Shown: in pieces, positions 5,817 to 5,887 of the stretch | How the letters are laid out: the number at the start of each line of letters is the position of its first letter | Numbering within the stretch: the stretch's first letter is position 1 | Assembly (NCBI GenBank): GCA_020061685.1 | Contig: JAGUXU010000036.1 | Coordinates: forward strand, 1 to 5,887 | Direction: 5' to 3' | Length of the DNA stretch: 5,887 bases | Origin: Candidatus Omnitrophota bacterium | Lineage (GTDB): Bacteria > Omnitrophota > Gorgyraeia > Pluralincolimonadales > Pluralincolimonadaceae | Position numbers and translations under genes: made by a program | Notes under the pieces: model-generated | Told to the model about the DNA's origin: nothing | Databases searched by the model: none | Seen by the model: only the letters and a program-made list of their open reading frames with translations

Positions 5817-5887
5817 TCCGTTTGTTCGGAGACGCCATTTATGACGCCGGTCGGGACAAAGACTGTGTCGTCGAACTCGACCGTCTG
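5813..5887 (-). CDS. C-terminal end of an upstream gene, probably gspJ
   Basis: An open frame enters from the right edge and runs 24 codons to a TGA that overlaps the gspK start as ATGA. The visible tail includes VEFDDTVFVPTG and ends VSEQTE. The usual order in type II secretion operons places gspJ directly before gspK, and the short beta-like tail is compatible with a GspJ C-terminus. So few residues cannot identify the family, so the identity is inferred from position. The same-frame opening and the 4-bp overlap make the coding call itself credible. Confidence 0.6.
   Translation of the reverse strand, partial: QTVEFDDTVFVPTGVINGVSEQTE

Overview
The window holds most of a type II secretion system (T2SS) / type IV pilus-like locus. 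All genes lie on the minus strand, so the reading order runs from high to low coordinates. Coding density is very high. Five of the gene junctions are 4-bp ATGA stop/start overlaps, so translation is probably coupled. Base composition is intermediate, with frequent ATA isoleucine codons. A signal-peptide secretin, GspK, GspL and GspM show a Gram-negative (diderm) bacterium. The style (PilQ-like secretin mixed with Gsp-type pseudopilin parts, a small MerR gene and a short ExeA-like ATPase) suggests an uncultivated lineage such as Omnitrophota. That placement is a guess from general resemblance and no marker gene confirms it.

Right block (5887 to 2879): the last 24 codons of a probable GspJ minor pseudopilin, then gspK (minor pseudopilin), a gspL-type gene (PilM-like actin fold fused through one membrane helix to a PilN-like domain) and a gspM/pilO-like gene. 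Together these encode the pseudopilus tip and the inner-membrane assembly platform.

Junction (2878 to about 2750): the only real intergenic region. In the direction of transcription it contains a GC-rich hairpin, a perfect 15-bp inverted repeat, and a near-consensus sigma70-type promoter (TTGACA, 17 bp, TATATT). The -10 box sits exactly between inverted GGGAGT/ACTCCC half-sites. A third half-site overlaps the ribosome-binding site of the next gene.

Left block (2749 to 1): a small MerR-type DNA-binding protein, an ExeA/GspA-like AAA+ ATPase, a single-pass GspC/GspB/PilP-like protein, and the first 338 codons of a secretin, cut by the window edge inside its conserved secretin domain.

Inferred logic: the platform and pseudopilin genes form one transcription unit. 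The outer-membrane side (secretin, its inner-membrane connector and a putative secretin-assembly ATPase) forms a second unit headed by its own small regulator, which probably controls its own promoter through the GGGAGT repeats. The second unit's architecture and the operator-like array are the most interesting parts of the window. The protein families themselves are known.
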